Source: Bacteroidetes bacterium 46-16 (GTDB taxonomy: Bacteria > Bacteroidota > Bacteroidia > Chitinophagales > Chitinophagaceae). From it: a stretch of 64,000 nucleotides of DNA. The notes under the pieces are model-generated. The model had not been told where the DNA came from. It saw nothing but the letters and a program-made list of their open reading frames with translations, and did not search any database. Shown here one piece after another: positions 1-8,395 of the stretch (position 1 is its first letter; each line of letters opens with the position of its first letter). The stretch covers positions 124,001 through 188,000 of the forward strand of contig MKUN01000045.1 of NCBI GenBank assembly GCA_001897835.1. Reading direction: 5' to 3'. A program made the position numbers and the translations under genes.

Positions 1-1514
1 ATGTCATCCTCTTCTTCTTCCGTACCAAAGTTCATATTGATCATACTGCCCAGTATGTCACCAAATGAATAGCCGCCTGCTTCTACGCCTTTTTTACTGA
101 TAAGAGAGAACTCAGAAAGGCCATGCAGTAAGAATTCCATGAGCAGGGCTGCCTGTGTTTCATCCACATTAGGGTAAAACTGCTTTACAGCAGCATGCAA
201 TCCATCTACCTGGTAAAGGTGCTGTATATAGTCACTGTCTTGCTCATCCTGCAACAATATAAGGTCGTTGCCCTTTCCAAACCAGTCAATGACAGGCTGG
301 TATGGATTATTTTGGTTTTTCCTGTTTTGTGCTTCCCTGCCGGTCTTTTTGAATGATTGCGGATCGGGGAAATATTGTGTGAACAATGAACGCACGGCCT
401 GTCCTATTAAGCGGTACGATACATTGGCAGGTCCTTCCTGTTCTCCTTCATACACCAGTTCTATTTTCCCGGTTATGGCTGGTATCACGCCTGTCATATC
501 TGCTATCCGCACGCTGGTATGCTTGCTGCCATGGTGTAGTGCCCTGCGCTCGGCAGTGCTTACCAGGTTCTCGTAGGCAGTAATAGTCAGCCTTGCCGAT
601 ACCCCGCTTTTCTGGTCCACATACTCACTTTTACGGGCTTCCATGGCTATTTCTTCCACCAGCAGCTTACACAGGTCCGGCACTGCAACACGATCCCCCT
701 GTTCAGGGAGCACGTCGGCTTCCTGTTCGGTTATGGCCTGTGATATAGCCACAGATTTGGGATAGTGTGTGATGATCTGGCTTTCTATCCTGTCTTTTAG
801 CGGGGTCACGATACTGCCCCGATTGGTATAGTCTTCCGGGTTGGCTGTGAAGATGAACATGATATCCAGTGGCATCCTTAGCTTAAAGCCTCTTATCTGT
901 ATGTCGCCTTCCTGCAGGATATTAAAGAGCGATACCTGTATCCTTGCCTGTAGGTCGGGCAACTCATTGATCACAAAAATACCCCTGTGCGAGCGGGGTA
1001 TGATGCCATAATGTATCACCCGTTCATCTGCAAAGCTCAGGCGCATATTGGCCGCTTTTATAGGGTCCACGTCGCCTATCAGGTCAGCAACCGATACATC
1101 AGGCGTTGCCAGCTTTTCACCATAACGCTCGCTGCGGTGCAGCCACGAGATAGGAGTGTCATCGCCTTTCTCTGCTATCAGTTCACGGGCATATAATGAT
1201 ATTGGCTTGAAGGGGTCATCATTTATATCACTGCCTGCTACTACGGGTATCCATTCATCCAGCAGGTTCACCATATCCCGGGCCATACGGGTCTTGGCCT
1301 GCCCGCGCAGGCCAAGGAATAGTATATTATGCCGCGACAGCAGTGCGCGCTCCACATCCGGTATCACGGTATCCTCATAGCCTATGATGCCGGTAAAAGG
1401 ATTGTATTTTTCTTCTATCGAACGCACCAGGTTGGCTCTTAGTTCTTCCTTTACGGTCCTGCTCTTATAGCCACTCCGCTTCAATTCGCCTAATGTCTTT
1501 ATTGTTGCTTGCAT
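1..1514 (-). CDS. ChlI/MoxR-like AAA+ ATPase (magnesium chelatase family), 3' end outside window
   Basis: The reading frame starts at an ATG at 1512-1514 and stays open to the left edge, so at least 504 residues are seen and the C-terminus is missing. A Walker A-like P-loop (GLRGQAKT, about residue 65) is followed by blocks typical of the Bacteroidota proteins annotated as magnesium chelatase or sigma-54-interacting regulator, such as LIGDVDPIKAAN, GIFVINELPDL and FTANPEDYTNRGS. The last visible residues are a run of Glu and Asp. Such ATPases usually work with a von Willebrand factor A partner to remodel or metallate a target; no partner is adjacent inside the window. A -7 promoter element close to consensus (TACCTTTA) lies at 1536-1543. 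The family call is firm; the substrate is unknown, and a role in chlorophyll synthesis is not implied. Confidence 0.85.
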   Translation of the reverse strand, partial: MQATIKTLGELKRSGYKSRTVKEELRANLVRSIEEKYNPFTGIIGYEDTVIPDVERALLSRHNILFLGLRGQAKTRMARDMVNLLDEWIPVVAGSDINDDPFKPISLYARELIAEKGDDTPISWLHRSERYGEKLATPDVSVADLIGDVDPIKAANMRLSFADERVIHYGIIPRSHRGIFVINELPDLQARIQVSLFNILQEGDIQIRGFKLRMPLDIMFIFTANPEDYTNRGSIVTPLKDRIESQIITHYPKSVAISQAITEQEADVLPEQGDRVAVPDLCKLLVEEIAMEARKSEYVDQKSGVSARLTITAYENLVSTAERRALHHGSKHTSVRIADMTGVIPAITGKIELVYEGEQEGPANVSYRLIGQAVRSLFTQYFPDPQSFKKTGREAQNRKNQNNPYQPVIDWFGKGNDLILLQDEQDSDYIQHLYQVDGLHAAVKQFYPNVDETQAALLMEFLLHGLSEFSLISKKGVEAGGYSFGDILGSMINMNFGTEEEEDD

Positions 1515-1535
1515 ACTTATTTCTGGTTAACAGTA

Positions 1536-1543
1536 TAAAGGTA
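1536..1543 (-). promoter_or_regulatory. Bacteroidota-type -7 promoter element for the AAA ATPase gene
   Basis: Read on the minus strand the sequence is TACCTTTA, one base off the TAnnTTTG consensus, 21 bases before the ATG. No convincing -33 element was found. Confidence 0.4.
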
Positions 1544-1605
1544 AGTGATGGATACTTTCTTTCTGAAATTCATATGCGATCAGGAGATAAGTTTTACTGA
1601 TAACC

Positions 1606-3054
1606 CTATCTTCTTTTCAGTAGCACATATTGGTCATCGTACATAGTATCAATTTTATAAATTGAGGGTATAAGCGGCATTTGCGTTTTTAAAATATAAT
1701 AATAGTCAAAACTTGTATCTGCCTTTGGCCCCGATTTATCATGCACTATTTCGTAAAATTTACCCTTATAACAGGTTTCTGCATAATACTGGAGTGAGGG
1801 CGCGAAGATCCAAAAAGGATATAGCCGCACAGGGCGGCCCTGTGCCCCGGACTCATGTACTACTCTTTTCATCATATCGCTATCAAACCGGTCATCGGCC
1901 CATGACCAGCTGGTGTCCATATCAAGGTGAGCACAAAAATTCACCAGCGCTACCGTACTGATGACAATAGGCAGGATATACCAACTGATACTGTTACTGC
2001 CCGGTTGTCCTGAGAGTAAGGCTAAAAGGAATAAAGGCAGAAAAAAGAGTGCAGTTCTTGAGATCAGGAATTTGGTACCTAATAAATAGTGTTGAAGTAT
2101 AGTAGCTATAACAGGTATGATTAGTAGCAGGTAAAGGCATGCGGTTATTTGTTGTTGTCGGTTTAGAGGCTTGTTTAAATATAGTTTGATACTACGGTAT
2201 GCGATCCATAACAGTGCCAGGACCACTGTATAGCTGAATAGCAACACAAAAGTGCTGTTAGTATCGGTGATAAAAAAACTATCTGCAACTAATGTACGTA
2301 TGGTATCGCTAATAAAGCCATTATCGCCACCATAGTAAAGCTGGTGATCGGCCTTGAGCTTAAAGATGGGGTAAGCGATAAGTGCAGCAAGTATAATACC
2401 AGACAATATTAGTATGCGCACTTCTTTTTTCCTCAGGCCGTTATGCGAATTGTCTAAAAAAAATGCATTCAGGGTGATAGTGGTCAATAGGGCGAGGTAA
2501 AAATTAAGTGAAGCGAAATTGCTGTATACGGAGGCGACTGCAAATGCCAGGCTATATATTAAATGATTGCTGGACCTTGAAACAAGATACGCAATAAAGA
2601 AAAAAATGCTGCCCATCATAAAACTAATGGATAAGCCATAGCCCCTGCATAAGCCCCAAAAATCGAACAGGAAGGGATTTAAATTAAGTACCAGGAATCC
2701 TAAAATGATCATAAGGCGGTCCTTAAAAATTTTAGATAAAACGAGGTAACCAAAAAGCATATAGAACAACTGGGCCAATATATTGTCAAGCCTTAAAAAC
2801 AGGGGTATGTCTTTAAATATTGCTACACTGCATTTGGCTAGCAGGGTATTTAACACATGGTTATTGGCGCTTGCTTTTTCGAAGCTGATAATATCCATGA
2901 ATGACGAGTTCATGTAGTCCTTGTGCGTAATACCTTCATCATGCGTAATAGGTACCCGCAATACGCGAATGATATTTAATATTATCAGCAATACAGCAGA
3001 AGTGAATACAGCCAGGCGTAAAGTATGCTTGCCTGTTTTTTTCATTGCATGCAT
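1606..3054 (-). CDS. polytopic membrane protein, probable GT-C type glycosyltransferase
   Basis: This 482-residue protein has about ten hydrophobic segments and a long C-terminal soluble tail (from about residue 375). The first membrane helix (about residues 13-32) is followed by an acidic motif, THDEGIT (about residue 38), and then NNHVLNTLL. An Asp-Glu pair in the first periplasmic loop is the hallmark of GT-C fold glycosyltransferases that use lipid-phosphate sugar donors (ArnT, PMT and related mannosyltransferases). The donor, acceptor and product cannot be told from sequence. The gene lies 12 bases downstream of the secreted-protein gene at 3067-4200, so the two are likely co-transcribed. 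An alternative start three codons in (MKKTGKH) is equally plausible. Confidence 0.6.
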   Translation of the reverse strand: MHAMKKTGKHTLRLAVFTSAVLLIILNIIRVLRVPITHDEGITHKDYMNSSFMDIISFEKASANNHVLNTLLAKCSVAIFKDIPLFLRLDNILAQLFYMLFGYLVLSKIFKDRLMIILGFLVLNLNPFLFDFWGLCRGYGLSISFMMGSIFFFIAYLVSRSSNHLIYSLAFAVASVYSNFASLNFYLALLTTITLNAFFLDNSHNGLRKKEVRILILSGIILAALIAYPIFKLKADHQLYYGGDNGFISDTIRTLVADSFFITDTNSTFVLLFSYTVVLALLWIAYRSIKLYLNKPLNRQQQITACLYLLLIIPVIATILQHYLLGTKFLISRTALFFLPLFLLALLSGQPGSNSISWYILPIVISTVALVNFCAHLDMDTSWSWADDRFDSDMMKRVVHESGAQGRPVRLYPFWIFAPSLQYYAETCYKGKFYEIVHDKSGPKADTSFDYYYILKTQMPLIPSIYKIDTMYDDQYVLLKRR

Positions 3055-3066
3055 AATAAAGTATAG

Positions 3067-4200
3067 TTAATCTTTCTTTTGCTGAAAGTAAAGCCGGTCC
3101 AGCGTTTCATCGAGAAAGTGTATCCGTTTTCGTCCTGCAAGTTTCTCTTTCAGCCGCACTTCATATTCGGCTTTGTCCCTTGCAGAAAGCCATGTGCCCT
3201 TATATATTTTATCATCCAGCACCAGTTCCATATTGCTGATGTCCGGCTCTTCAAGGAACGACCATTTTCCATCTGGAGTGCGCGATACGAGGAGTTTGAT
3301 ATAATCATCTTCATCGCCAAATTTTAATATGGCCGCGTAGGAGCATACCGGCTCCGTACAGTGCCCCCTTAAGTATTGTACATACAGTACTACAGGTATT
3401 TCGTTGTCAAACAGGCCGGTATATAGCTTACGGTCCACTATCTCACGGTGCATCACTATGGCCGATGAATCGAACAGCAATGCTCTCCTGGCCTGTATTA
3501 TGCTGTCCGTCACCCGTCTGAAGCTGTCGAGGTCCACACCCCGCTCTACCATGGCCCGCAGCCATCGTTCCTCTGCCCGCATTTGGGCTATGTATTCATC
3601 CTCGGTGCTGGCATGTTGCAGGTCCACCATATGCCCGCCATACCAAAGGCCTTTGATCACTTGTACATCTTTTACTGCCACACCATAAGTTTCCCGCGTC
3701 AGCATATCCTTAAAGAAGATATAGCCTTCAAAGCGTAAAGGAGCTATTTTATCGTAGCCGATCTTATCGCGCGTCAGCAGCATCCTTTTAAATTCATAAC
3801 GTACGAGCACTATATGGTCCCAGTGCACTTCTGAGTCATCCCCTTTTATCATTATGGATCTGAACTCCTGCATTATTTTAGGGTTGAAGTGGGGATCGTA
3901 GTCTTTGATGAAGCCGGCATTTCTTATCAAGTGCCCTACCTCGCTCATCGCCGCAGCATTTGTATCCCGGTATTGCATTATCGTTTTCCAAAGTGTGTCG
4001 AACGAGGGGAAAAGCGTACTGTAGGTCGTGCTGTCCTCGTATTGAAGCACGTTTATCAGCTTCAGCACCAACTCTTTCTCGGTTTTGGCCGGACCGGGCT
4101 CTGCGGTAGGGTCTTTCTCCTTCTTTTTATGGCGTTTAGCATCGGCACTGTTGCCAAACAGTACGGCGAAAACGCATAAACACATAAAGAAATACCGCAT
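3067..4200 (-). CDS. secreted protein of unknown function
   Basis: 377 residues. The N-terminus (MRYFFMCLCVFAVLFGNSADA) is a typical Sec signal peptide and is followed by a Lys-rich stretch (KRHKKKEKD). The mature part is mixed alpha/beta, rich in charged residues, with no membrane segment. I do not recognise a characterised family; similar sequences in Bacteroidota are called hypothetical proteins. It is the first gene of a probable two-gene unit with the GT-C-like membrane protein, so a role in envelope glycan handling is possible, but this is inference only. Confidence 0.6.
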   Translation of the reverse strand: MRYFFMCLCVFAVLFGNSADAKRHKKKEKDPTAEPGPAKTEKELVLKLINVLQYEDSTTYSTLFPSFDTLWKTIMQYRDTNAAAMSEVGHLIRNAGFIKDYDPHFNPKIMQEFRSIMIKGDDSEVHWDHIVLVRYEFKRMLLTRDKIGYDKIAPLRFEGYIFFKDMLTRETYGVAVKDVQVIKGLWYGGHMVDLQHASTEDEYIAQMRAEERWLRAMVERGVDLDSFRRVTDSIIQARRALLFDSSAIVMHREIVDRKLYTGLFDNEIPVVLYVQYLRGHCTEPVCSYAAILKFGDEDDYIKLLVSRTPDGKWSFLEEPDISNMELVLDDKIYKGTWLSARDKAEYEVRLKEKLAGRKRIHFLDETLDRLYFQQKKD

Positions 4201-4254
4201 TGCAATAATTTAAGGAAAATAAATTTACTAAAGCTTTAATGAAATACCAGCAAT

Positions 4255-4282
4255 AATAATGCCCCGCTTTCCAGGGGGCATT
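4255..4282 (-). terminator. hairpin after the scoA-scoB-arsC-like operon
   Basis: The arms 4258-4265 and 4275-4282 (AATGCCCC/GGGGCATT) pair perfectly around a 9-base loop. On the minus strand the stem is followed by ATTATTATT, which is only moderately T-rich. Confidence 0.6.
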
Positions 4283-4286
4283 TGCA

Positions 4287-4634
4287 TTATAATATCGATA
4301 ACACTTTTTCCGGTGGCCGGGCTATTATGGCCTTGTCTCCCTTTACCACTATAGGCCGCTGCATCAGCTCAGGTTGTGCTATGAGTATTTTTTTCCAGTC
4401 TTCATCGTCCAGTGTTTTACCGGCATATTCGGTTTTATACAGCTCTTCGCCGGTACGCAGCAGTTCATGGGCTTTCATTTTCAGCTTTACCAGCAGCCCG
4501 TCCAGTTCCTCTGCCGACAGGGCATCTGCCATATACCAGCGTACTGTGTGGGGTATATTCTTTTCCTGCAGCAGCTCCAGCGCACCTCTGCATTTGCTGC
4601 ACTGCCCGTTATGGTATACGGTTATTTCTGCCAT
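4287..4634 (-). CDS. ArsC/Spx-family thioredoxin-fold protein (arsenate reductase-like)
   Basis: 115 residues, the usual length for the ArsC family. The N-terminus holds the redox motif NGQCSKC (Cys12 and Cys15), and QRPIVV near residue 91 is the conserved ArsC-family motif that follows the catalytic helices. The CxxC form resembles Spx-like and YffB-like members more than classical R773 ArsC, so true arsenate reduction is uncertain. Its ATG overlaps the scoB stop codon by one base (TAATG), which suggests translational coupling. No ars genes (regulator, efflux pump) are nearby, so the protein may be a general thiol or stress protein. Confidence 0.75.
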   Translation of the reverse strand: MAEITVYHNGQCSKCRGALELLQEKNIPHTVRWYMADALSAEELDGLLVKLKMKAHELLRTGEELYKTEYAGKTLDDEDWKKILIAQPELMQRPIVVKGDKAIIARPPEKVLSIL

Positions 4635-5290
4635 TACAGCACTATTTCCTTTACATCCTCTGCTATCTTCAGCCTGCCTGCGGTTTTTGCTTTTATTTCA
4701 TCTATTGTCACCCCCGGGGCATATTCTATGCAAACAAAACCCTCATCGGTTATGTCGAACACTCCCAGGTCGGTAACTACCTTTTTTATACAATTAACCC
4801 CAGTCAGCGGCAATGTACATTTGGGCAGCAGCTTGCTTTCTCCTTTGGGATTGGTATGCTGCATAGCAACAATAATATTTTTTGCCGCAGCCACCAGGTC
4901 CATAGCGCCGCCCATGCCTTTTACCATTTTACCGGGTATTTTCCAGTTGGCTATATCACCATTGTCTGCTACTTCCATTGCGCCCAGTACGGTCAGGTCC
5001 ACCCTTCCTGCGCGTATCATGCCAAAGCTCATGGCGCTGTCGAAGATGGCAGAGCCAGGCAGGGTGGTCACGGTTTGTTTCCCTGCATTGATCAGGTCCG
5101 GGTCTTCTTCCCCCTCATAAGGGAAGGGCCCCATACCCAGTAAACCATTCTCGCTTTGCAATACCACATTCACTCCTTCAGGTATATAATTGGCCACAAG
5201 TGTCGGGATACCTATACCAAGGTTCACGTAGAAGCCATCCTGTAGCTCTTTTGCTATACGCTGTGCAATTTGTTCTTTATTGAGTGCCAT
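4634..5290 (-). CDS. scoB: 3-oxoacid CoA-transferase subunit B
   Basis: 218 residues, the normal length of subunit B of the heterodimeric type I CoA-transferase. The catalytic glutamate is in the motif SENGLLGMGP (Glu47), which forms the glutamyl-CoA thioester. GIGIPTLVANY and the C-terminal DEGFVCIEYAPGVT are also family blocks. With subunit A it moves CoA between succinyl-CoA and acetoacetate or another 3-oxo acid, linking ketone or fatty acid breakdown to the citric acid cycle. It lies 36 bases downstream of scoA and overlaps the arsC-like gene by one base. Confidence 0.95.
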   Translation of the reverse strand: MALNKEQIAQRIAKELQDGFYVNLGIGIPTLVANYIPEGVNVVLQSENGLLGMGPFPYEGEEDPDLINAGKQTVTTLPGSAIFDSAMSFGMIRAGRVDLTVLGAMEVADNGDIANWKIPGKMVKGMGGAMDLVAAAKNIIVAMQHTNPKGESKLLPKCTLPLTGVNCIKKVVTDLGVFDITDEGFVCIEYAPGVTIDEIKAKTAGRLKIAEDVKEIVL

Positions 5291-5326
5291 AATTTTTTTG
5301 TTAAAAACGTTACTTCAACGTAGAGA

Positions 5327-6022
5327 TTACTTTTTCCGCACCGTTCTTTGTTCGATCCTCTTTTCGTAATTACTGCCCTGGAATATCCTGTTTACATAAA
5401 TGCCCGGCACATGTATATGGTCGGGGTCTATCTCCCCGGGTTGTACAAGATGTTCTACTTCTGCAATGGTTATCTTGCCGGCCATAGCCATCATCGGGTT
5501 AAAATTTCTCGCGGTCTCCTTAAATACCAGGTTGCCCATAGTATCACCTTTCCATGCTTTCACTATTGCAAAGTCCGAGTCGAAAGCATATTCCAGTATG
5601 TAGTTCTTACCATTAAAAGTCCTTACTTCTTTTCCTTCAGCTACCTCGGTGCCATAACCCGCCAGCAGGTATACGGCAGGCATTCCGTAACCGGAGGCCA
5701 TGCAGCGTGTAGCCAGGGTTCCCTGTGGTATCAGTTCCACTTCCAGTTCCCCGCTTAGCAACTGGCGCTCAAACTCTGCATTTTCACCTACATATGACGA
5801 TATCATTTTCTTCACCTGCTTTTTTTGCAGCATCAGTCCTATACCAAAATCATCTACCCCTGCATTGTTCGATATGCAGGTAAGGTTATTGATACCCTTT
5901 TTCACCAGTGCCGCTATGCAGTTCTCCGGTATGCCGCAAAGCCCGAAACCGCCAAGCATCAGCGTGGCGCCCGAATTAATGTCTTTTACCGCCTCATCTG
6001 CATGGGCAACAACTTTATTCAT
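5327..6022 (-). CDS. scoA: 3-oxoacid CoA-transferase subunit A
   Basis: 231 residues. The glycine-rich N-terminal block (LMLGGFGLCGIPEN), SNNAGVDDFGIGLML and the ELIPQGTLA motif are characteristic of CoA-transferase subunit A, which binds CoA and pairs with ScoB. It is the first gene of the scoA-scoB-arsC-like operon. The stretch between this gene and the plus-strand gene at 6126 must hold divergent promoters. Confidence 0.95.
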   Translation of the reverse strand: MNKVVAHADEAVKDINSGATLMLGGFGLCGIPENCIAALVKKGINNLTCISNNAGVDDFGIGLMLQKKQVKKMISSYVGENAEFERQLLSGELEVELIPQGTLATRCMASGYGMPAVYLLAGYGTEVAEGKEVRTFNGKNYILEYAFDSDFAIVKAWKGDTMGNLVFKETARNFNPMMAMAGKITIAEVEHLVQPGEIDPDHIHVPGIYVNRIFQGSNYEKRIEQRTVRKK

Positions 6023-6125
6023 GTTATGCTATTTTAATGCTAAAATAACTTAAAACCCGCCATGCTCGCAACAATTGTTATAAGTGTGTATCTTTAAAAT
6101 ATGTATTTACCCCTAAATAAATAAT

Positions 6126-6443
6126 ATGGCAATCGTACCATTAAGTTCCCTAAGGCCAGGCGACACATTCAGGGCCACGAAGTTGAACGTTTCCATATTG
6201 ACCAACAGGAATGAACGGAACAAGATCGTTCACACATTGGTTCGCTTCGTTTCCGGGCATAACTTCAATGCCCTGCAGGGTTTTCTTGTTGAAAGCAGTA
6301 CGCCCAAATCGCTTCTTGTCATCTTCGAGGAATACCAGTGGGAATATGGTGAACGGACCGGGGCCTCAAGGTCGGCGGCGAGGGTAGAGTTCAAGTTCAA
6401 TAAAGACGTTATGGTCAATACATTTAAAAATACAAATGTATAA
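6126..6443 (+). CDS. small protein of unknown function
   Basis: 105 residues with no signal peptide or membrane segment. It starts MAIVPLSSLRPGDTF and is basic (pI likely above 9), with an odd share of Asn, Arg and Lys. A -7-like element (TATCTTTA) lies roughly 35 bases upstream, and the frame is isolated between a divergent operon and the PAS sensor gene. I do not recognise a family. Composition and position suggest a real gene, but similarity evidence is needed to be sure. RNA or DNA binding would be a guess from charge alone. Confidence 0.5.
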   Translation: MAIVPLSSLRPGDTFRATKLNVSILTNRNERNKIVHTLVRFVSGHNFNALQGFLVESSTPKSLLVIFEEYQWEYGERTGASRSAARVEFKFNKDVMVNTFKNTNV

Positions 6444-6563
6444 TCTTCAACGGTTTTTACATTAGGTATTATCATGCTTAATTATGATTATTTTAACCAA
6501 TAATGTTTTACTTATTTCCTACTTTCGCGCCCATACGTTATACAAAATAGAGGATAAGATTTA

Positions 6564-8318
6564 ATGGAGACTCCCCCGGTTACCACTGATTGTGAAGGTG
6601 ACGAGCGAAGCATTTTTAATGAGCAGCTCCTGCGTGCGCTTTCTTCCATCAGCGAAGTTGTTTGGGTGCGCAATGCAGCTGATATGACCCTTACCTACAT
6701 TAATAAAGCTTGCGAAAAGGTATACGGGCACACGCCCGGTGAAGTGATGGGTACCTGCGGCGTGCTCTTTGAAAATATACATCCCGAAGACAAAGAAAAA
6801 CTACAGCGGGAGATTGATAATGCCCTCAGGGAAGGTAAAGGGAAACTGGAATACCGAATTTTTGATAAAAAAGGTAATATCAGGCATATCTCATCCGAAG
6901 GGCATGTAATAAAAGATGCGGAAGGTAAACCGGTAACAATTAGTGGGATATCGCGCGATATCACCGACCTGCGTATAACGGAGAGAAACCTGCGCGATAA
7001 GGTAGCGGAGATAGAGAACATCTTTGAAAGCATAACAGATAACTTCATTGCACTCGATAAAGATTTTAATTTCATTTTTGCCAATTCCGAAGCCCTGAAG
7101 TTATATGGTAAAAAGAAAGAGGAGCTGCTTGGCAGGAACATATGGGACGTTTTTCCACAAGGGCGCGAACTGAAATTTTACCGGGAGCTAAAAAGGGCTA
7201 TTGATGAGCAACAAACTGTTCGTTTCGAGGAATTCTCTCCCTTTATCGGTAAATGGGTACTTGTTAATGCATATCCTACGCAAAACGGCCTGGCAATTTA
7301 CTTCCGCGATATCACGGATCAGAAGGACTTACAAAACGCTCTTAAAGAGAGTGAATATAACCTGCGCGCACTCATCAACAATACCAGCGATTTCATCTGG
7401 TCTGTTGATAAGGATATGAAAATAATTCAGGCCAATCAGCCCTTTGTTGATTTTGTTTATTCTTTTACGCAAAAGGTTTTACGCCCGGGCGATACTACGA
7501 TAATGGACGATTTTGGGCAGGGAATGCGTGAAAAATGGATAGCGTATTATCAAAGAGCTTTATCAGGCCAGACATTCGTTGTGGTTGATGAAGAGGAATT
7601 TAAAAATACAAAGCACCATCGTGAGAAGCGCTTTAAACCGATTTTTTCAGATACCGGTGAGGTGATCGGCGTCAGTATCTTTGCTAGGGATATATCCGAA
7701 CACACCCGGCTGAATACAAAGATCCTGAACGAAGAGAAAAAACTCAGGGCCATCATCAACAATACACACGATATCATTTGGCTTGTAGATGATCATATGG
7801 ATACCGTTTCGGCTAACCAGGCTTACTATGACCGTATCGCATACCTCACCGAGAATAAGAATTTTAATGATGTTACCACCGGCGATTTTGCCCGGGAGCG
7901 TGTTGAAAAGTGGCAGGGATATTATCAAAGGGCATTAAGTGGTGAAACATTCTCTGTAGTTGAGGAGGATGAACTCAGGGGCAGAAAGGTTTTTGAGGAG
8001 ATACGCTTTAATCCCATTCACGATAAGGATAATAAGGTGATCGGGGTCAATTGCCTGTCGCGTGATATTACTGCCGGGAAAGAGCATATGATCAGGATAC
8101 AGGAGCAGAATGAAAAACTAAATGAAATAGCCTGGATACAATCGCATAAAGTGCGTGGCCCCGTTGCTACCATACTTGGCCTGGCAGATTTGCTGAATAT
8201 AGAGCACATTGGCGACCCGGCTAATGTCAAAGTGCTTGAAGGCGTGAAAGAAGCCGCCGTCGAACTGGATACCATTATCAAAGATGTGGTAGCCAAAACC
8301 AATGCAGCAAAACTATGA
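6564..8318 (+). CDS. multi-PAS sensory protein with H-box but no ATPase domain
   Basis: 584 residues, soluble throughout. Four PAS/PAC units are visible at about residues 20-135, 145-255, 262-380 and 390-505; each ends with a block like GISRDIT or SIFARDIS. The C-terminus is a dimerisation-phosphoacceptor segment with QSHKVRGPVATILGL, where His528 is the H-box histidine, and ends shortly after LDTIIKDVV. There is no N, G1 or G2 box, so no ATP-binding domain. The start ATG has a purine-rich AGGATAAG just upstream. The protein could be phosphorylated in trans by another kinase or act as a sensory adaptor. PAS3 and PAS4 are clearly similar to each other, suggesting an internal duplication. Confidence 0.85.
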   Translation: METPPVTTDCEGDERSIFNEQLLRALSSISEVVWVRNAADMTLTYINKACEKVYGHTPGEVMGTCGVLFENIHPEDKEKLQREIDNALREGKGKLEYRIFDKKGNIRHISSEGHVIKDAEGKPVTISGISRDITDLRITERNLRDKVAEIENIFESITDNFIALDKDFNFIFANSEALKLYGKKKEELLGRNIWDVFPQGRELKFYRELKRAIDEQQTVRFEEFSPFIGKWVLVNAYPTQNGLAIYFRDITDQKDLQNALKESEYNLRALINNTSDFIWSVDKDMKIIQANQPFVDFVYSFTQKVLRPGDTTIMDDFGQGMREKWIAYYQRALSGQTFVVVDEEEFKNTKHHREKRFKPIFSDTGEVIGVSIFARDISEHTRLNTKILNEEKKLRAIINNTHDIIWLVDDHMDTVSANQAYYDRIAYLTENKNFNDVTTGDFARERVEKWQGYYQRALSGETFSVVEEDELRGRKVFEEIRFNPIHDKDNKVIGVNCLSRDITAGKEHMIRIQEQNEKLNEIAWIQSHKVRGPVATILGLADLLNIEHIGDPANVKVLEGVKEAAVELDTIIKDVVAKTNAAKL

Positions 8319-8348
8319 TGCCGTAGCACAGGCTTAAAAATATTGCAC

Positions 8349-8380
8349 AGAAAAGCCGGCCTATTGGGGCCGGCTTTTCT
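8349..8380. terminator. bidirectional terminator between the PAS gene and glnN
   Basis: A 13-bp perfect stem (8349-8361 with 8368-8380, core AAAAGCCGGCC) surrounds a 6-base loop. A and T runs on the outer stem serve both converging transcripts. Confidence 0.85.
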
Positions 8381-8395
8381 AAGTTAGTATATGCT

